Source: Planctomycetota bacterium
Lineage (GTDB): Bacteria > Planctomycetota > Phycisphaerae > Phycisphaerales > UBA1924
Length of the DNA: 64,000 nt
Assembly (NCBI GenBank): GCA_003696675.1
Contig: RFGH01000195.1
Location: 1 to 64,000, forward strand
Direction of reading: 5' to 3'
Program-made: the position numbers and the translations under genes
The notes under the pieces: model-generated
What the model was told of the DNA's origin: nothing
The model's database searches: none
Seen by the model: only the letters and a program-made list of their open reading frames with translations
Shown here: positions 54,374 through 63,486 of the stretch, in pieces
How the letters are laid out: each line of letters opens with the position of its first letter
How positions within the stretch are numbered: position 1 is the first letter of the stretch

Positions 54374-55783
54374 ATGATCGATCTCAAGGCATTGCGAGAA
54401 AACCCGGACCGCTTTATCGACGGCGCCCGCAAAAAGGGCGTCGCCGTTGACATCGCCCGCCTGCTTGCGCTCGACGCCGAGCGACGCGAACTCGGCGCCC
54501 GCCAGGAGGCCCTCAGGGCGGAGCAGAATCGGCTGTCGAAAGAGATCGGGCCGAAGCTCGGGCAGCTGACGGGAAAGCTCAAGTCCGCCTCGGGTGATGA
54601 CAAGGCCGCGATCGAGGCGGAGGTGGCCGAAATCAAGGCCGCCCCGGCACGACTGAAGGAAGATATCCAGGCCTTAGAGCAGCGGATTGCGTCCTTGGAG
54701 CCTGAGTTCAACGAGATTCTCCTCCGCGTCCCGTTGCCACCCGACGCGGATGTCCCGGTGGGCACATCTTCCGATGACAATGTCGAAATCCGCCGCTGGG
54801 CCCCGAACGGGTGGGATTTCGGCAAGTCGTTCGAGGCCAACCGAGGTTTCAAGCCTCGCACACACATCGAGCTCTGCGAGATGCACGGGCTGGTCGACTT
54901 CCCCCGTGGCGTCAAGATCGCCGGGTCACGGTCCTACATCCTCACCGGCGATGGCATGCGATTGCACCAGGCGGTCCTTCGCTTCGCCTTGGACTTCATG
55001 ACGAATGAAAACGGCTTCCGTCCCTTGTCCGTGCCGGTGCTCGTTCGAGAAGAGGCCATGACCGGGACGGGTTTCTTCCCGGCCGGGAGGGATCAGGCTT
55101 ATCAGATCAACGAAGCCGACCGCGGCGGCGGTTACGACATGTTCCTCACCGGCACCGGCGAAGTCGGGCTGATGGGCCTGCACCAGGACGAGATCCTCGA
55201 TGAAGCGACGCTGCCCCTCAGATATGTCACCGTCTCGACCTGCTTCCGGCGTGAGGCCGGCGCCGCTGGCAAAGACACCGCGGGGCTGTACCGAATCCAC
55301 CAGTTCGACAAGGTCGAACAGGTCGTCATCGATGTCGCGGATGAATCGAAGAGCCGCGCTCACCACCGGGACATGATCGGCTTTGTCGAGACTCTGCTCC
55401 AGCGGCTCGAGCTGCCGTACCGGCTCCTGCAGTGCTGCACCGGCGATCTCGGCGTGAAGAACGCGGACATGGTCGACATCGAATGCTGGATGCCCGGCCG
55501 CGGGGAGCCGGACGCGAACGGCGTGCCGTCCGGCGCCTTCGGCGAAACACACTCGGCCAGCCGTCTATATGACTACCAGTGCCGCCGGCTCAATATGCGG
55601 TACCGGCCCGGCGGTGAAACCGGCAAGGGCCCCACCACCTTCTGCTACTCGCTCAATAACACCGTCGCCGCGTCCCCGCGCATTCTCATCCCGATTCTCG
55701 AGATGCATCAGAACGCCGACGGCTCGGTAACGATCCCCGAACCACTGCGTCCTTACATGAATGGACAAGCCCGAATCGGGTAA
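54374..55783 (+). CDS. serS: Seryl-tRNA synthetase
   Basis: The 469-residue protein has the N-terminal antiparallel coiled coil that reads tRNA-Ser (about 28-105) and the class II catalytic domain. It shows motif 2-type TVSTCFRREAGAAGKDTAGLYRIHQFDKVE and motif 3-type NNTVAASPRILIPILE. Two unusual features are the TGTGFFPAGRDQAYQINE region and slightly greater length than the usual ~425 residues. ATG 54374 is chosen; the ORF is open to 54221, but that extension is compositionally unlike. Confidence 0.96.
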   Translation: MIDLKALRENPDRFIDGARKKGVAVDIARLLALDAERRELGARQEALRAEQNRLSKEIGPKLGQLTGKLKSASGDDKAAIEAEVAEIKAAPARLKEDIQALEQRIASLEPEFNEILLRVPLPPDADVPVGTSSDDNVEIRRWAPNGWDFGKSFEANRGFKPRTHIELCEMHGLVDFPRGVKIAGSRSYILTGDGMRLHQAVLRFALDFMTNENGFRPLSVPVLVREEAMTGTGFFPAGRDQAYQINEADRGGGYDMFLTGTGEVGLMGLHQDEILDEATLPLRYVTVSTCFRREAGAAGKDTAGLYRIHQFDKVEQVVIDVADESKSRAHHRDMIGFVETLLQRLELPYRLLQCCTGDLGVKNADMVDIECWMPGRGEPDANGVPSGAFGETHSASRLYDYQCRRLNMRYRPGGETGKGPTTFCYSLNNTVAASPRILIPILEMHQNADGSVTIPEPLRPYMNGQARIG

Positions 55784-55818
55784 GGTCTGGACGACCCTTC
55801 CACCCACCCGGAGACGCC

Positions 55819-57366
55819 ATGCGAACGATGGACCGTCGCGAAGCGTTTAAAGTTCTGGCCGGTGCCCCACTCACCGTGGGAGCGTTGACCTCCTGCGCGT
55901 TGACACAGCGTTCGGTCGAGCGAAGCGGATTGCCCGCCTTCGGCTCGGAATCACCGCCCAGACAGTTCCGCGGCGTATGGGTCGCTACGGTCGACAACAT
56001 CGATTGGCCGAGCAAGCCCGGGCTCTCGACCGATCAGCAGCGAGCCGAGATCGATCGCATCCTCGACACGGCCCAGCGGCTCGAACTCAACGCGGTGATG
56101 CTTCAGGTCCGACCGACCTGCGATGCGCTGTATCGCTCTGACATCGAGCCATGGTCGGCGTTTCTCACCGGACGGCAAGGCGTCGGCCCGAATCCGGACT
56201 ATGACCCGCTACAGCATTGGGTGCGGGGGGCACACGAGCGGGGGCTCGACCTGCATGCTTGGGTCAACCCGTTCCGCGCCCGCCATCCTAAGAGCATCGG
56301 TCCGGATGCCGCATCGCATGTGTCCCGCCTGTTCCCGGCTTCGGTCCGGACCTACAGGGGTCACCTCTGGCTCGATCCCGGCTCGCCATCGGCCCGTGAA
56401 CTGTCGCTCAGGGTCATCGATGACCTGCTTTCCCGCTACGACCTCGACGGCATCCATATGGATGACTATTTCTACCCCTACCCGGACGACAAAGTCCCAT
56501 TCCCGGATGACGAGACCTTCGCGGACTACACGCGCAGCGGTGGCAAACTCGACCGAGACGCATGGCGCCGGAGCAACATCGATACCTTCGTGAGGGAAAC
56601 CCAGGCGCTCATCCGCCGCAAGAGCCCGCACGCGCTGTTCACGATCAGCCCATTCGGCATCTGGCGCCCGAATCACCCCGAGGGCGTCAAGGGATTCGAC
56701 TCGTACGCGGGCCTCCACGCGGACGCCCGCATGTGGCTCCGCGAGGGATGGTGCGACGCCATGATCCCCCAGCTCTACTGGCCCGTGGCCTCCCCCTCCC
56801 AGCCGTTCGAGCCGCTGATGAACTGGTGGGCCGACCAGAACACCCGCAACCGCCATGTCTGGGCCGGGCTGTACCTGACCCGCATCCTCAAGCGGGACGA
56901 CCCCGCCACCAGCTGGGAACCGGCCGAGATCCTCGATCAGATCCGCATCGTTTCACAGAGCAGCCGGGTCACCGGCTTCTCGCTCTTCAGCATGATCGGG
57001 CTGCTCGAGAACCGGCGGACCATCGCCGACCTGCTCGCGGCGGGCCCGCTGGCCGGCCCCGCCCTTGTGCCCGAGAGCCCGTGGCTTGAAGCAACTCCGC
57101 CCGGTGCTCCGCTCGTGGCGGTCCGCAGAACGCCGGGCCAGCTCGAACTGAGCATCAGCCCCGCGCCGGGAACCCCCCGCCCCCGCCGCTATGTGGTGGC
57201 TTCCAAGGCGGACATCGGCACCGCCGGCTGGGTGCTCCCCGGCGGCGACGGCGTGATCCGCTCGACACTCCGTCCTCGCATCATGCCCGGCATCGGCGCC
57301 GAACTTGTCGTAACTCCGATCGGCGCCAACGGGCTGACCGGCACCCCGACTCGAACTGTCTCCTGA
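55819..57366 (+). CDS. Lipoprotein glycoside hydrolase, GHL10/DigH-like
   Basis: The 515-residue protein has an N-terminal RREAFK twin-arginine-like motif and a lipobox-like ALTSCALTQ (Cys27), suggesting export by Tat and lipid attachment. The body is a GHL10/DUF187 domain: RGVWVATVDNIDWPSKPGLS, a TIM-barrel strand DALYRSDIEPWSAFLTG, HAWVNPFRARH, and DLDGIHMDDYFYPYP. DigH-type proteins cleave denuded peptidoglycan strands at the septum. The C-terminal ~120 residues (LVAVRRTPGQLELSISPAPG) resemble a fibronectin-like domain. It suggests that the organism has peptidoglycan. Confidence 0.82.
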   Translation: MRTMDRREAFKVLAGAPLTVGALTSCALTQRSVERSGLPAFGSESPPRQFRGVWVATVDNIDWPSKPGLSTDQQRAEIDRILDTAQRLELNAVMLQVRPTCDALYRSDIEPWSAFLTGRQGVGPNPDYDPLQHWVRGAHERGLDLHAWVNPFRARHPKSIGPDAASHVSRLFPASVRTYRGHLWLDPGSPSARELSLRVIDDLLSRYDLDGIHMDDYFYPYPDDKVPFPDDETFADYTRSGGKLDRDAWRRSNIDTFVRETQALIRRKSPHALFTISPFGIWRPNHPEGVKGFDSYAGLHADARMWLREGWCDAMIPQLYWPVASPSQPFEPLMNWWADQNTRNRHVWAGLYLTRILKRDDPATSWEPAEILDQIRIVSQSSRVTGFSLFSMIGLLENRRTIADLLAAGPLAGPALVPESPWLEATPPGAPLVAVRRTPGQLELSISPAPGTPRPRRYVVASKADIGTAGWVLPGGDGVIRSTLRPRIMPGIGAELVVTPIGANGLTGTPTRTVS

Positions 57367-57397
57367 ATCATCCGGAGCGAGCGGGTATCCTGACCCG

Positions 57398-57928
57398 ATG
57401 CCGCCCGCACGACGCGTGATCGACACCCCGCTTGCCCCGCTGATGATCGCGACGACCGACCGGGGCATCTGCCTCGTCGAGATGGGCACGCCCGATCGTG
57501 TCAGCCGTGAACAAACCGAACTGGAACGCGCTTTCGGTGAATCGTTCTCGGAGACGGACCACCCGCTGCTCGATCGGCTCGAAGAGCAGTTGCACGAGTA
57601 CTTCGCCGGCCGCCGCACCGAGTTTTCGCTCCCACTCGACACCCCGGGCACCGCATGGCAGCGCCGCGTGTGGGACGAACTGGCTCGCATCCCCTTCGGG
57701 CACACGGTTTCCTACGGCCAAATGGCTGCGCGTCTGGGCAATCCGGGCGGCTCGAGGGCGGTGGGGCTTGCGAACGGCCGCAACCGCGTCAGCATCGTGA
57801 TCCCGTGCCACCGAGTGATCGCATCGGACGGCACGCTGCACGGCTACGGAGGAGGGCTGGATCGCAAGCGCTGGCTGCTGGAACACGAGGCGGCATACAC
57901 ACCCGCTCAGCTGTTTGCACCGGCTTGA
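57398..57928 (+). CDS. ogt: Methylated-DNA-[protein]-cysteine S-methyltransferase
   Basis: The 176-residue protein repairs O6-methylguanine by moving the methyl to its own cysteine. It has FGHTVSYGQMAARLG, SRAVGLANGRNRVSIVIPCHRVI with the acceptor Cys in PCHRV, and the YGGGLDRKRWLLEHE end. It lies 31 bases after the DigH-like gene. Confidence 0.95.
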   Translation: MPPARRVIDTPLAPLMIATTDRGICLVEMGTPDRVSREQTELERAFGESFSETDHPLLDRLEEQLHEYFAGRRTEFSLPLDTPGTAWQRRVWDELARIPFGHTVSYGQMAARLGNPGGSRAVGLANGRNRVSIVIPCHRVIASDGTLHGYGGGLDRKRWLLEHEAAYTPAQLFAPA

Positions 57929-57931
57929 TGC

Positions 57932-58771
57932 TCAGGCAGACGCGACCTGCTCGGCACGGATGCGCTTCAGATCACGGCGGATCCAGTTCAGCATGTTCCA
58001 GTACAGCACGAGCGCAATCAGCGGACCGATCACGATGCAGGACCCGGGGATGTAGAGGACCGGTCCCAGCCACATCAGCGTCTTGGCCCGCCCGCTGGCT
58101 CTAGGGTTCGGTATCCGCGGGCAAAGCCACCGCAAGTACAGCATGGACGCGAAGAAGCTCACGCCCCAGGCCACCACGCCGACCACCCCGATCACGCCAT
58201 ACAAAATGATCGCCATGTTGCCCGTCGCCGGCCCCCCAGCGGGCGTGGCAAGAGCGGCCGGCGGGGCCGTGAAGTTCATGACGGCGGAGACCACCGCCAT
58301 CCCAGCGTTGATGATCGTGGTCACCCGCACCACTCGTCTCGCGGTGGAACCGTCGAAGCGACCCGTGAAAGCGGGATCTGGTGAACTGAACAGCCACCAG
58401 CCGTACGCGATCCCGAACGATGCGGCCGTTGAAACCACCTGCATCGCGATTTCCGGGGCGCGACCGGTCCGGACGCCGGCCACGGCCATCGCGATCGCCG
58501 CACCGACCCCTCCGAAGATGGTCAACAGTTGCGTGATGATCCCCGCGAGGATCAGAACCACGCCGGTGTGAAGCCGGGCCAGGTAGCCCGGCGCACTGTG
58601 GATCAGCCGGTCGTCCGTCAGGGAGCGCTCGATGGCCATGCCGCATTCCGGGCAGACCCCGCCAGCATCCAGGCCCGCCAGGGCGTACCCGCATTGCTTG
58701 CAGACGCAATCCTGCGGAATCCCGCGTGTCTCGCCCGAGCCCTCCTCGTTGTATGCATTCTGTTCGTGCAT
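57932..58771 (-). CDS. Zinc-ribbon polytopic membrane protein
   Basis: The 279-residue protein has an N-terminal two-CxxC zinc ribbon (VCKQCGYALAGLDAGGVCPECG, about 22-43) followed by five to six hydrophobic helices and a basic C-terminus. It is a class of small zinc-ribbon membrane proteins frequently seen in planctomycetes, of unknown function. ATG 58771 follows AGGGGA; the ORF is open farther upstream. It converges with ogt, the two stops being three bases apart. Confidence 0.7.
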   Translation of the reverse strand: MHEQNAYNEEGSGETRGIPQDCVCKQCGYALAGLDAGGVCPECGMAIERSLTDDRLIHSAPGYLARLHTGVVLILAGIITQLLTIFGGVGAAIAMAVAGVRTGRAPEIAMQVVSTAASFGIAYGWWLFSSPDPAFTGRFDGSTARRVVRVTTIINAGMAVVSAVMNFTAPPAALATPAGGPATGNMAIILYGVIGVVGVVAWGVSFFASMLYLRWLCPRIPNPRASGRAKTLMWLGPVLYIPGSCIVIGPLIALVLYWNMLNWIRRDLKRIRAEQVASA

Positions 58772-58931
58772 GGTCCCCTGAGGGTACCAAGTCTGGGCGG
58801 TGTGAGCATAAAGGCCCGGTAAATCCCCCAAGTCGACTGGCAAACCGCCCGATCTGTGGCCCATTTCAGGCGGGAGACCCGACCGCCCGGATTTCGCCGG
58901 CGCGGTCATCGACACCACGGAGAGAGGACCC

Positions 58932-59588
58932 ATGCGCCACACCATTCTTCTCGGCTTGCTCGCCGCCACCACTGGCGTAGCCACCGCAGGCTCGCCGACC
59001 CTGATTCTGGACGATTTCGATGCCGACCCGAACGACGACGCCGGCGGGCCGCGCTCGCTCGCGTCGCAGGTCTTCACCGACCCCTTCGGTCTCGGCGGAT
59101 CGTTCTTCGTCGCGACGGCGTCCAATCTGGATTCCGACATCGGTGCCGCCGTGTTCGCCTCGGGCACCGGTGTCTCTCAGGAGGGTTCGATCACCTGGGA
59201 CAACGACGGCGCCGGGCTCGCACTCGACGCGGCCTCACTCGGTATCGTCGGGTTCGAACTCGACTTCTACCTGGTCGACCAGGCGTTCGAGGGCGGCATC
59301 GTGCTCTCCTCGGGCGATGGCAGCGACGCGAACGATTCCGCGGTCGCCTTCTTCACCGTCTCGGCCGGAAACGGGCTTCAGACCATCTCGCTCGATCTCG
59401 GGTCGCTGGATATCGGTGCGGGTTTCGACGCGTCCAATGTCAATCTCGTGCGGCTCTACTTCAACCAGGGCGGAGAGACCATCGGACTCGACTTCGCCGT
59501 TTCCGAGTTCCGCGCCGTGGTCCCCACCCCCGGATCGCTCGCTCTGCTGGCGTTCGGAGGCCTGACTGCGATCCGCCGTCGCCGCTGA
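58932..59588 (+). CDS. Secreted exosortase-substrate-like protein, copy 1
   Basis: The 218-residue protein has a signal peptide (MRHTILLGLLAATTGVATAG), then TLILDDFDADPNDDAGGPRS, and a beta-rich body with WDNDGAGLALDAASLGIVGFELDFYL. The C-terminal sorting tail is VVPTPGS, hydrophobic LALLAFGGLTA, then IRRRR. It is clearly paralogous to the next gene: the DFDADPNDDAGGPR block is identical and the layout is shared. The tail should be read by the exosortase encoded at 33959-34849. ATG 58932 follows GAGAGGA. Confidence 0.82.
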   Translation: MRHTILLGLLAATTGVATAGSPTLILDDFDADPNDDAGGPRSLASQVFTDPFGLGGSFFVATASNLDSDIGAAVFASGTGVSQEGSITWDNDGAGLALDAASLGIVGFELDFYLVDQAFEGGIVLSSGDGSDANDSAVAFFTVSAGNGLQTISLDLGSLDIGAGFDASNVNLVRLYFNQGGETIGLDFAVSEFRAVVPTPGSLALLAFGGLTAIRRRR

Positions 59589-59647
59589 GCACATTCAACT
59601 TCTCGAAGAACCACACAGACTCGCTGGGGACAAGGGAGATCTGATTT

Positions 59648-60286
59648 ATGTCCACACGATTTGCACTGCTGCTGATCGCTTCGGCGACGGCCACGGCTGC
59701 CGCCGGCAACCCCACCCTGATTCTAGACGATTTCGATGCCGACCCGAACGATGACGCAGGCGGGCCGCGCGTCCTTTCGACGACCATCACCGACAACCCA
59801 TTCGGTCAGCCATCCAACTTTGAGGTCGACACCGCGCTCACGATCGGCTCCGATGTCGGTGCCTTGATCTTCAACTCAGGCATCGGGGTCGAACAGGAAG
59901 CACGGATCAACTGGGACAACAACGGGGCCGGCCTGTCTCTGGACGCCGCCGCCCTGGGCCTGGTCGGTTTCGAACTCGATTTCGCGGCGATCGACCTCGA
60001 CTTCAACTACCTGTTCCGGATGTTCGACGGTTCGGGTGAAGTCGTCGGAGGGACCGGCTCATTCGCCGCCGGCGGCAGCCGGACAGAGACGATTGCACTC
60101 TCCGACTTCGACCTGGCAGGCTTTGATGCCTCTGATGTCGATCGCGTCGAGATCGTGTTCAATGTCCGTGGTGACACGGCGTCGCTCGACTTCATCCTGA
60201 CCGAGTTCCGCGCCGTGGTGCCCGCGCCGGGTGCCCTTGCCCTGCTGGGCTTGGGTGGGCTGTCCACCATCCGCCGCCGCCGCTGA
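59648..60286 (+). CDS. Secreted exosortase-substrate-like protein, copy 2
   Basis: The 212-residue paralogue of the preceding gene has the signal peptide MSTRFALLLIASATATAAAG, NPTLILDDFDADPNDDAGGPR, WDNNGAGLSLDAAALGLVGFELDF and the tail VVPAPGALALLGLGGLSTIRRRR. It lies 59 bases downstream of copy 1, indicating a tandem duplication. A T-rich intrinsic terminator follows. Confidence 0.85.
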   Translation: MSTRFALLLIASATATAAAGNPTLILDDFDADPNDDAGGPRVLSTTITDNPFGQPSNFEVDTALTIGSDVGALIFNSGIGVEQEARINWDNNGAGLSLDAAALGLVGFELDFAAIDLDFNYLFRMFDGSGEVVGGTGSFAAGGSRTETIALSDFDLAGFDASDVDRVEIVFNVRGDTASLDFILTEFRAVVPAPGALALLGLGGLSTIRRRR

Positions 60287-60311
60287 TCGCCCTGTTATAG
60301 CTGCAAACAAC

Positions 60312-60337
60312 CCCGGGACATTTGTCCCGGGTTTTTT
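60312..60337 (+). terminator. Intrinsic terminator after the paralogue pair
   Basis: CCCGGGAC and GTCCCGGG form an 8-bp stem with a four-base loop (ATTT) followed by six T, 25 bases past the stop of copy 2. It abuts the 3' end of the convergent GTPase gene. Confidence 0.92.
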
Positions 60338-61242
60338 CATTGGACATGCGATTCCCAGAACCGCCACGGCCGCGGATCACTCAGAACCGCATCCGGCACA
60401 AGCGTTTCTCGGATCGCCCGTACCAGATCGGTCAACCCGGAACGCTCGAGAGCGCTCGTGCGCAGCCCACCACCGTCCGACGACCCTCGATCCGCCCTCG
60501 TGACGACATCGATCACCGGCACCTCGCAAGCGATGTCCGGTCCCGGCTCCACCGATGCGGCGTCCCTGCAAGACAAGACCAGGTCAGCGGAGCGCACCGC
60601 GTCCTCGATGAGCCGCGCCGATCCCACACCGTCGAACCCAGGGGTGTCGACCCAACGCACCACCAGGCCCGCACAGTCCACGAGCACACCGACCGCGTCG
60701 CGCGTGGTGCCGGGCCGATCGAACGCCAACGCCGCGGGGCGACCCGCCAGCGCGTTCAGCAGCGATGACTTGCCGATGTTCGGAGCACCCACCGCCACCA
60801 CGACCGGAGGCGACAGCAGACATCCGAGCACGGTACCGTCCGCGAGCCCGCGACTGTCACCCTGCTCGGTCCATCGCCGCGGCTGATCGAGCAGCAAGTC
60901 CACCGCCAGTGGACTCGACGCCCGGGCGAGCGCATCGTCCAGCCACGCCTGCAGATCAGAAGCAGGCGGAGCATCTTCCTTCGCGCCCAAAGCCAGCAGC
61001 CGTTCAAGAACCGCACGCATGACCGCCCGACCGCCGTGCGGCATGAGCAGCACGCACCGCTCGTCCGGGCGGGCGACGAGCATCTCATCCATATCGAACA
61101 CGGCGCGGACCCGTGCGTCACCGAGCGACACCTGACGGCATCCAAGCAGCGCGAACAAATCTTCCCCGGACTCCGATCGAAGTCGGATCACACCGACCGC
61201 GCCGGGCGAAGGGCCGGTCTCGATCGAGAAACGAACAGTCAT
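60337..61242 (-). CDS. MnmE-like GTPase lacking the C-terminal region
   Basis: The 301-residue protein has an N-terminal TrmE-like domain start (GAVGVIRLRSESGEDLFALLG), an HGGRAVMRAVLERLLALGA segment, and an MnmE-type GTPase: G1 GAPNIGKSSLLNALAG, the DRPGTTRDAVG switch region and G3 DTPGFDG. MnmE is normally about 450 residues and ends with a catalytic C(I/V/L)GK motif; here the protein stops at WRFWESHVQ with no such end. It may not catalyse tRNA wobble modification. ATG 61242 overlaps the coaX stop as ATGA. Confidence 0.75.
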   Translation of the reverse strand: MTVRFSIETGPSPGAVGVIRLRSESGEDLFALLGCRQVSLGDARVRAVFDMDEMLVARPDERCVLLMPHGGRAVMRAVLERLLALGAKEDAPPASDLQAWLDDALARASSPLAVDLLLDQPRRWTEQGDSRGLADGTVLGCLLSPPVVVAVGAPNIGKSSLLNALAGRPAALAFDRPGTTRDAVGVLVDCAGLVVRWVDTPGFDGVGSARLIEDAVRSADLVLSCRDAASVEPGPDIACEVPVIDVVTRADRGSSDGGGLRTSALERSGLTDLVRAIRETLVPDAVLSDPRPWRFWESHVQ

Positions 61243-62057
61243 TCGTCATCCACATCAAGCAATCGACGGCAGGCGTGACGGATGCCGATCAACTGCAGAT
61301 CGGGCACGAACGATTCAACTATTCCCTCCGCTTCGAGGATGCCCATATCCCCACCCGTCGCCACAATCCGGGGATACGCCTCGTAGAAATCCGCGTACCG
61401 CTCGGCGAGATATCGCACCGAACCCCGGATCATCGCCGTCACGCCCAGACGCATCGCGGCCGGCGTATTCTTCCCAAACATCACCGAGTCGTCCGGTGTG
61501 CCGTAATCAATCATGGGTAGTGCAGCCGTCCGATCCTTGAGCACCGCCAGCATCATGTTGACGCCGGGCGCAATCGCCCCGCCCTGGAACACGCCCTCTC
61601 CATCCACAAAGTCGACCGTCACAGCCGTGCCGACATCCACCACCACGCAGGCCTGCCTGACGGTCTCGAACGCCCCTAGGGCGCACAGGAGGCGATCCTG
61701 ACCGACCGTCTTGGCTCCTTCCCCGTCCAGCGCGTGCATCATCGGGATCGGCATGTCCCGTCCGAATCGAAGTACGCGTAGGCCCGCTTCGCCGAGCTTG
61801 CGTTCGATCTCGTCGGTCGCGGCAGGACTCACCGTCGAGACAACCACGGGGGGGTTGTCGTCGCCTTCTGCCTTGTCCGCCAGAGCGACACAGGCCTCGG
61901 AGATCCCGTCGGCATCACGCGTCGCGTGAACGCTCGACTCACTCAGCTCAGCCCCCACAAACAAACCCAATCTCGAGCGGCTGTTGCCGATCGCCAAAGC
62001 GATCAGCTGCTCGGATCGGGTGAGATCGACCACGGAGTCGGGGATGGGATCTGCCAT
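61239..62057 (-). CDS. coaX: Type III pantothenate kinase
   Basis: The 272-residue protein phosphorylates pantothenate in coenzyme A synthesis. It has the phosphate-binding LIALAIGNSRSRLGLF (A in place of the usual D), VGQDRLLCALGAF, the ribonuclease-H-fold motif VVVDVGTAVTVDFVDG and GGAIAPGVNMML. CoaX uses ATP and monovalent cations and is not inhibited by acyl-CoA. It is upstream of, and co-translated with, the GTPase gene. Confidence 0.92.
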   Translation of the reverse strand: MADPIPDSVVDLTRSEQLIALAIGNSRSRLGLFVGAELSESSVHATRDADGISEACVALADKAEGDDNPPVVVSTVSPAATDEIERKLGEAGLRVLRFGRDMPIPMMHALDGEGAKTVGQDRLLCALGAFETVRQACVVVDVGTAVTVDFVDGEGVFQGGAIAPGVNMMLAVLKDRTAALPMIDYGTPDDSVMFGKNTPAAMRLGVTAMIRGSVRYLAERYADFYEAYPRIVATGGDMGILEAEGIVESFVPDLQLIGIRHACRRLLDVDDE

Positions 62058-62146
62058 GCGTCAAGGCTAGGCCCGCCCGCCGCCGAGACGGCCTGCGGGG
62101 TACGCTCTCTCACCCGGCGGACACCCCGCCCGGAAGGAGCCCGACG

Positions 62147-63154
62147 ATGGCGCGATGTGCCGCGGACGAATCGATCGATCGAAAGGTGATCGACGGCTTC
62201 GCATTCCCATTGGGGGTCTATCCCGTCGAGCCCATGTCACCTGTCCCGGGATACACCGCCGACTTTGAGCCCGCCGACCCTGAGGACGACGAGCCGGGCG
62301 AATGGGAGTCCTGGCCCGACCGGTATGTCTACGACATTGTTCTGCCCGCCACCCGCATGCCCGCGCTATGGGATCAGCTCTTCGCCCTGATGCCCGGGCG
62401 GGTCTTCCCCATCCTCGATTTCATCGGGCACGACGCCTTCCGTGAGGTCGATCCTTATATGGCCTACGAACCCGTGGGCAAGGAACGCCTGATCGACGCA
62501 GTCCGACGCTTCCGTCCGTTTTTCTTTGAGGACGGGCTGGTCGGTTTCGGGGCGGTGTCCGACGAACCCTTCTTCTACCTCTTTCTCGACGAGCACAAAA
62601 TCCTGACCGTCCGTGTCGAACCGGATCTCCGCAAAAAAATCGAGTCCATCCTCTCAGCATTCGATCTCGAACCCGTCGACGAGCCCGCCGGAGCCGATTC
62701 GGCCGCCCACGAGCACCGAGGCGTGCTCCTCGCACCCAAGGACCGCCCCGATCTTCTGACCGCCGAAGAGGTGGTCGAGGAGCTCCGGGACCGCTGGCGC
62801 CTTGTTCTCAACATCGATCCGGAGACCAACCTCGACGAAGACGGCCAGGACCTCGGACCGACCGCCTGGCGCTGCCTCGTTCGCTGCGCAACGGAAAACC
62901 ATCCACAGGATCGGTACGCCGAGGTGATTCTCACCGCCGACTGCCTCCGAGCCGCCGAAGAGCTCGCGCTCGCTTCGGTCAGTGAAGAGATCGGCGACCC
63001 CGGCGAGTGGCAAGACCTCGTCGTGGTCGGGGCCGATCGGCTCGATGCCGAAGGGGTCACCAGGGCACTGGCCGCGGCCGGGTCACGCAACCGATTCACC
63101 CGCAAGCACTTAAGCAAGGCCACCAAACTTTCGCTCCGCTGGCTGGGGCAATGA
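62147..63154 (+). CDS. Protein of unknown function
   Basis: The 335-residue acidic soluble protein has no signal peptide or membrane segment. It starts with FAFPLGVYPVEPMSPVPGYTADFEPAD, contains FPILDFIGHDAFREVDPYMAYE and FEDGLVGFGAVSDEPFFYLFLDEHKILTVR, then a helix-strand region with LVLNIDPETNLDEDGQDLGPTAWRCLVR. I do not recognise a family. ATG 62147 is taken. Confidence 0.65.
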   Translation: MARCAADESIDRKVIDGFAFPLGVYPVEPMSPVPGYTADFEPADPEDDEPGEWESWPDRYVYDIVLPATRMPALWDQLFALMPGRVFPILDFIGHDAFREVDPYMAYEPVGKERLIDAVRRFRPFFFEDGLVGFGAVSDEPFFYLFLDEHKILTVRVEPDLRKKIESILSAFDLEPVDEPAGADSAAHEHRGVLLAPKDRPDLLTAEEVVEELRDRWRLVLNIDPETNLDEDGQDLGPTAWRCLVRCATENHPQDRYAEVILTADCLRAAEELALASVSEEIGDPGEWQDLVVVGADRLDAEGVTRALAAAGSRNRFTRKHLSKATKLSLRWLGQ

Positions 63155-63486
63155 CCCCCAGCGATGGAACCCGCTGTTCATTGCAATCCCACCCCCATTG
63201 GTGGGAACCGGTTTCCGCACCCGGTCGAATCGGAACCCCATCACGCAACGCAACGGACCGGCCCCGCTTCCGTCCCGCGGCGTGACAGAAGGGCGAATCG
63301 CACGGCAGAGGGATTTGCGATCCGGGTGCGACCCCGATATCGTCCCCCCCACCGCGAGGTTCGCCGAAATACGCGTTCCCTCACGGAAACCCTTCGGGCG
63401 TTTGCCCGAACGGCCAATCCGGAGACCAGACGACCCCGAGGCGTCCCCGACGCCCCCTCCCAACACCACGACCTGGAGTGCACTGG
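63155..63486. other. Intergenic region before the window-end gene
   Basis: These 332 bases contain a short hairpin (TCCCACC, loop CCCATT, GGTGGGA; 63187-63206) soon after the preceding stop, which may be a weak terminator. The rest is probably the leader and promoter of the next gene. I see no convincing gene in it. Confidence 0.45.
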
